A stretch of 64,000 nucleotides of DNA from Azolla caroliniana (Eukaryota; Polypodiophyta): NCBI GenBank assembly GCA_043228905.1, contig JBHGNT010000006.1:16244001-16308000 (forward strand), given 5' to 3'. A program made the position numbers and the translations under genes. Each line of letters begins with the position of its first letter. Position 1 is the stretch's first letter. Below the pieces are notes generated by a model, which was given only the letters and a program-made list of their open reading frames with translations, was not told the DNA's origin and did not search any database. This document shows positions 61,230 through 64,000 of the stretch, one piece after another.

Positions 61230-64000
61230 GGTCTCGTTCTCCGCCAATGCATGCATCTCTTCCTCCATCGCGGCACGCCAATTCGCGTCTTCAGCTGCTT
61301 CTGCGTAGCTCTCTAGCTCACGCACTTCCGCCACACGGGTCATGTACGCATAATGATGCGCCATGTACTCGTTGTATCCGAACCGCAAAACAGGATTCTT
61401 CTGGCGGGTAGATCGGCGTAATCTCACATTAGCCGATGTCAAGGCCTTCTCGGTCGATGCGGACTTCACCTTTAAAGACCCGTCACCGGTTCCCTCGGAG
61501 TTGGACTCGCGTCGATCTGACTCGTCCCTATCCGTGCCAAAATCCGACACCTTCTTCTTCCCTTTCTCTTTGCGCGTAGGCCGTCTCCTCGGCTTCCTAC
61601 GCGGGGAATGCACGGTCGAGTCTCCACCACTCGCCGGCTCTTCATCAGACTGATCGTACCGACTCGGTCGTCCAATCGGACTCTCTTCGCGGGTCATGAT
61701 TTCGGGCTCATCCGGAGGCATCTCGGCCTCGCTGACCTCATCGTCAGAGCTCAGATTGGAGTCGGGGTTCGAAGTCAGGGGCTGGTACCAGGACGCGGAC
61801 TCATCAAACACAACGTAGCGGCTAACATGCGCTTGTTTGGTGCGAGGGTTATAGCACTTATAACCCTTCTGCTCGTCCGAGTAACCGACCATGATGCTTT
61901 TCTCGGCCTTTGCGTCCAGCTTCCTCCTTTTCTCCTTCGGTACATGCACATACGCAATGCTACCGAACACCCTCAAGTGTCGCAAGTTCGGCTTCGTTCC
62001 GAAGTATAGCTCGTGCGCCGACACTTTGTCTCCAATTCGGTTCTGGATGTATACCGCAATCCTTACCGCCTCGGCCCAGTAGAACTTGGGCAAACTCTTC
62101 TCCTCCAGCATTGCTCGTGCCGCTTCCACAACTGACCGATTCTTCCTCTCGGCCACACCGTTCTGCTCCGACGTGTATCTACAACTGAATTCGCGTTGAA
62201 TTCCCATTTGTTGTAGATAACCATTGAATTGACCGGAAAAGTACTCTTTCCTGCCATCCGACCGTAGGCACTTGATCTTTCGTCCCATTTCCGTTTCCAC
62301 GAACCCTTTGAGGTCCCAGAAACAGTCGAAGACTTCGCTCTTCCTCTCAATGAGGTAGATCCACGTGTGCCACGTGTGGTCGTCGATGAAGGAGACGAAA
62401 TATCGGCTCCCGCCAAGACTAACGTTTTGTGCCGGCCCCCATACATCAGAATGTATAAGGTCGAGCTTGTTCCGGCTCCGGTTTCGCTCGTTGGGGAAAG
62501 GAAGTCGGTGCTGCTTCCCGAGCTGGCAAGCTTCACAAATTTGTGCCTTTCGGCCACTAAATTTGGGCAATCCGAACACTACCTGTTTCGATTGCAGATC
62601 TTGAAGCCGCTGGTAGTTGACGTGGCCTATCCGCTTGTGCCACAAGTCGATGTCCGACTCGGATTTTTGTCCCTTCGTGAACATTGCGGTGCCGCCGTCA
62701 GTGGAGTCGAGGATGAATATCCTCCCGTCTCTGCGCCCTTGCGCAATCACACGGCCTTCTTCCTCAATGAAGCACCCGAGGTGTGTAAACCGAACCTCCA
62801 TCCCTTGGTCGACGATCTGTCCGACGGAGACCAAGTTTTTCATGATTGTCAAAACGTGCAGCACGTTCATGAGTTTCCCGTTCTGCCCGACATGGCTAAG
62901 GGGAACTTCTTTGACATTCACGATCGGATGCGGAGTGTCGTCTCCAATTGCGACTACTCCAGGTTGTATCGGTTTTTCAGGGTACGAGAACCACTCCTTA
63001 TGGCTCGTCATGTGGTTTGACGCGCCGGAGTCTACGTACCACACCTCATCCGATCTCGGGGTGGTCTGTTTCATTGAGTTTGCTTCGTGTCTCGTCACGA
63101 AGGCAGACCCTTCTCCGGCTCTCCTGGAGTCTTCGGCGTAGTGCGATCGCTGCTGATTTCCCTTGTCGGTATGTCCGGAGCTGTTTCCGGAACCGGTTCT
63201 CTCCGAATCGGCGCGCTTCTTCCAGCACTCACTTTCCATGTGGTCTTTCTTGCCACAGTACCAGCACTCCACGATGGCCTTCCCTTGCCGGTTCTCATCG
63301 CTTCGACTCCCCCTGTTTCCGGAGGGTCCAGAGTTGTTGTCGGCATCACTTCGGTGCCTTCTTCCTTGATCTCGTCGGTCGCCTCCATTGCGCGCCGACT
63401 CGCCTCGTCCTCCACGTCCACGAGGCCTATCTCCCTCCGTGTACAACATTCTGCTGTCGGTGTGCGTGCTTGTAGACACACCCGCGTGGTTCTCCTCTAC
63501 CAGGAGCATTGATTGTAAGTCGAAAAAGGACGGCGTATTCTCCCGGGTACACACAGCCGTTCGGAACGCTCCGAACTTCGAGGCCAAACCTTCGAGACAG
63601 ATCTGGACCATCTCGTTCTCCACGATGTTCACCTCTATGGAGGCGAGGGAGTCGCAGATATCCTTGATCTTCGAGGTATAGTCCGCCACCGACAAGTCGC
63701 GTTGTCGTAGGTTGCTCAACTCCTGTCGGAGCTGAAGCTTCCTGGTTGTGGTGCTCGTGGCGAAAATCTTCTTCAGATTTTCCCACGCACCCTTCGGCGT
63801 CTTTGCATCCCGAACATAGCTCAATAGTTGTTCGCCCACACACGACGCGAAGCAGTATAATACCCTGCTCGCCGATTGCTCCCACGACGGGAAGTCTCTG
63901 TGTATCGATTCGGGTGCCTCGTCATTAGCTCCTTCGACATAACTCCAGTAGCCATGCCCGAGCAGGTACTGGTGCATCTTGTAGGACCAAGACGCGTAGT
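61230..64000 (-). CDS. gag-pol: Copia F gag-protease-integrase polyprotein, best-preserved of its family here
   Basis: Uninterrupted for 916 codons from the first Met in the window, and open to the edge. Domains in order: gag core (GAWENLKKIFATSTTTRKL, SFFDLQSMLLVEENH), basic linker, zinc knuckle CWYCGKKDHMESEC near residue 240, protease WYVDSGASNHMT near residue 315, integrase HHCC (HKRIGHVNY, CEACQLGKQH), catalytic blocks LIHSDVWGP, SFIDDHTWHTW and NGVAERKN, an acidic linker, and TRQKNPVLRFGYNEYMAHH before RT. It serves as the reference for reading ancestral residues in copies A, B, C, C2 and E. Confidence 0.93.

Larger units (their letters stand above)
61101..64000 (-). mobile_element. Copia F: Ty1/copia element, truncated by the E junction and by the window edge
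   Basis: The minus-strand gag to integrase is open for over 900 codons, then RT starts but stops at GYAQN at about 61100, where Copia E gag begins. The gag start and 5' LTR lie beyond the window. Confidence 0.9.

Noticed and set aside
1-64000. CRISPR arrays, bacterial operons or prophage
   Set aside because: No regularly spaced identical repeats with unique spacers. All coding content is eukaryotic LTR retrotransposon or repeat.

Overview
The window is a plant-type (streptophyte: land plant or charophyte-grade) heterochromatic stretch made almost entirely of LTR retrotransposons. The lineage call rests on copia primer-binding sites complementary to initiator-Met tRNA (TGGTATCAGAGC), Athila/Tat-like reverse transcriptase sequences, and nonsense mutations in CHG and CG contexts, as expected from plant-style DNA methylation. 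I cannot name the species, and I see no convincing cellular gene, tRNA, rRNA or CRISPR array.

Layout. From about 4.0 to 48.5 kb there is one outer Ty3/gypsy element on the minus strand (called G0 here). Copia A (plus strand, 6980-43110, TSD ATCCT) interrupts its RT. Copia A is interrupted near its 3' end by gypsy element G1 (minus, 11596-42442, TSD ACGC). The gag of G1 is split twice: by Copia B (minus, 35363-41335, TSD ATTTT) and by gypsy element G2 (minus, 17451-35029, TSD TGTAT). The RT of G2 is interrupted by Copia D (minus, 23518-31219, TSD GATTA), which contains four LTRs and two extra copies of its gag N-terminus. Every junction was read directly, and the interrupted reading frames continue on the far side of each insert.

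Left of G0's pol (1-3.8 kb) lie a decayed minus-strand ORF that resembles the extra 'ORF3' of G2, an array of hairpin repeats and a purine-rich tract. Right of G0 (48.5-52.5 kb) are two more copia remnants, C and C2, which may themselves be outer layers of the same nest. The segment 52.5-56.1 kb is AT-richer and mostly unexplained: a 212-bp tandem duplication, tRNA-like modules, an LTR-like block and a TATA-bearing block. From 56.1 to 64.0 kb two further copia elements (E and F, minus) are fused head to tail at about 61,100 through a deletion.

How the parts work together. Each element carries LTR promoters, a PBS, gag, protease, integrase, RT, RNase H and a polypurine tract in the order of its superfamily (copia: INT before RT; gypsy: RT before INT). 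Nearly all copies are broken by stops, frameshifts or insertions. Less usual features are a second retropepsin-like domain after integrase in G0, a third ORF with a globular N-terminus and coiled-coil C-terminus in G2 and probably G0, and copia pol genes that end in a long charged tail read through the polypurine tract, with a stop codon supplied by the LTR.
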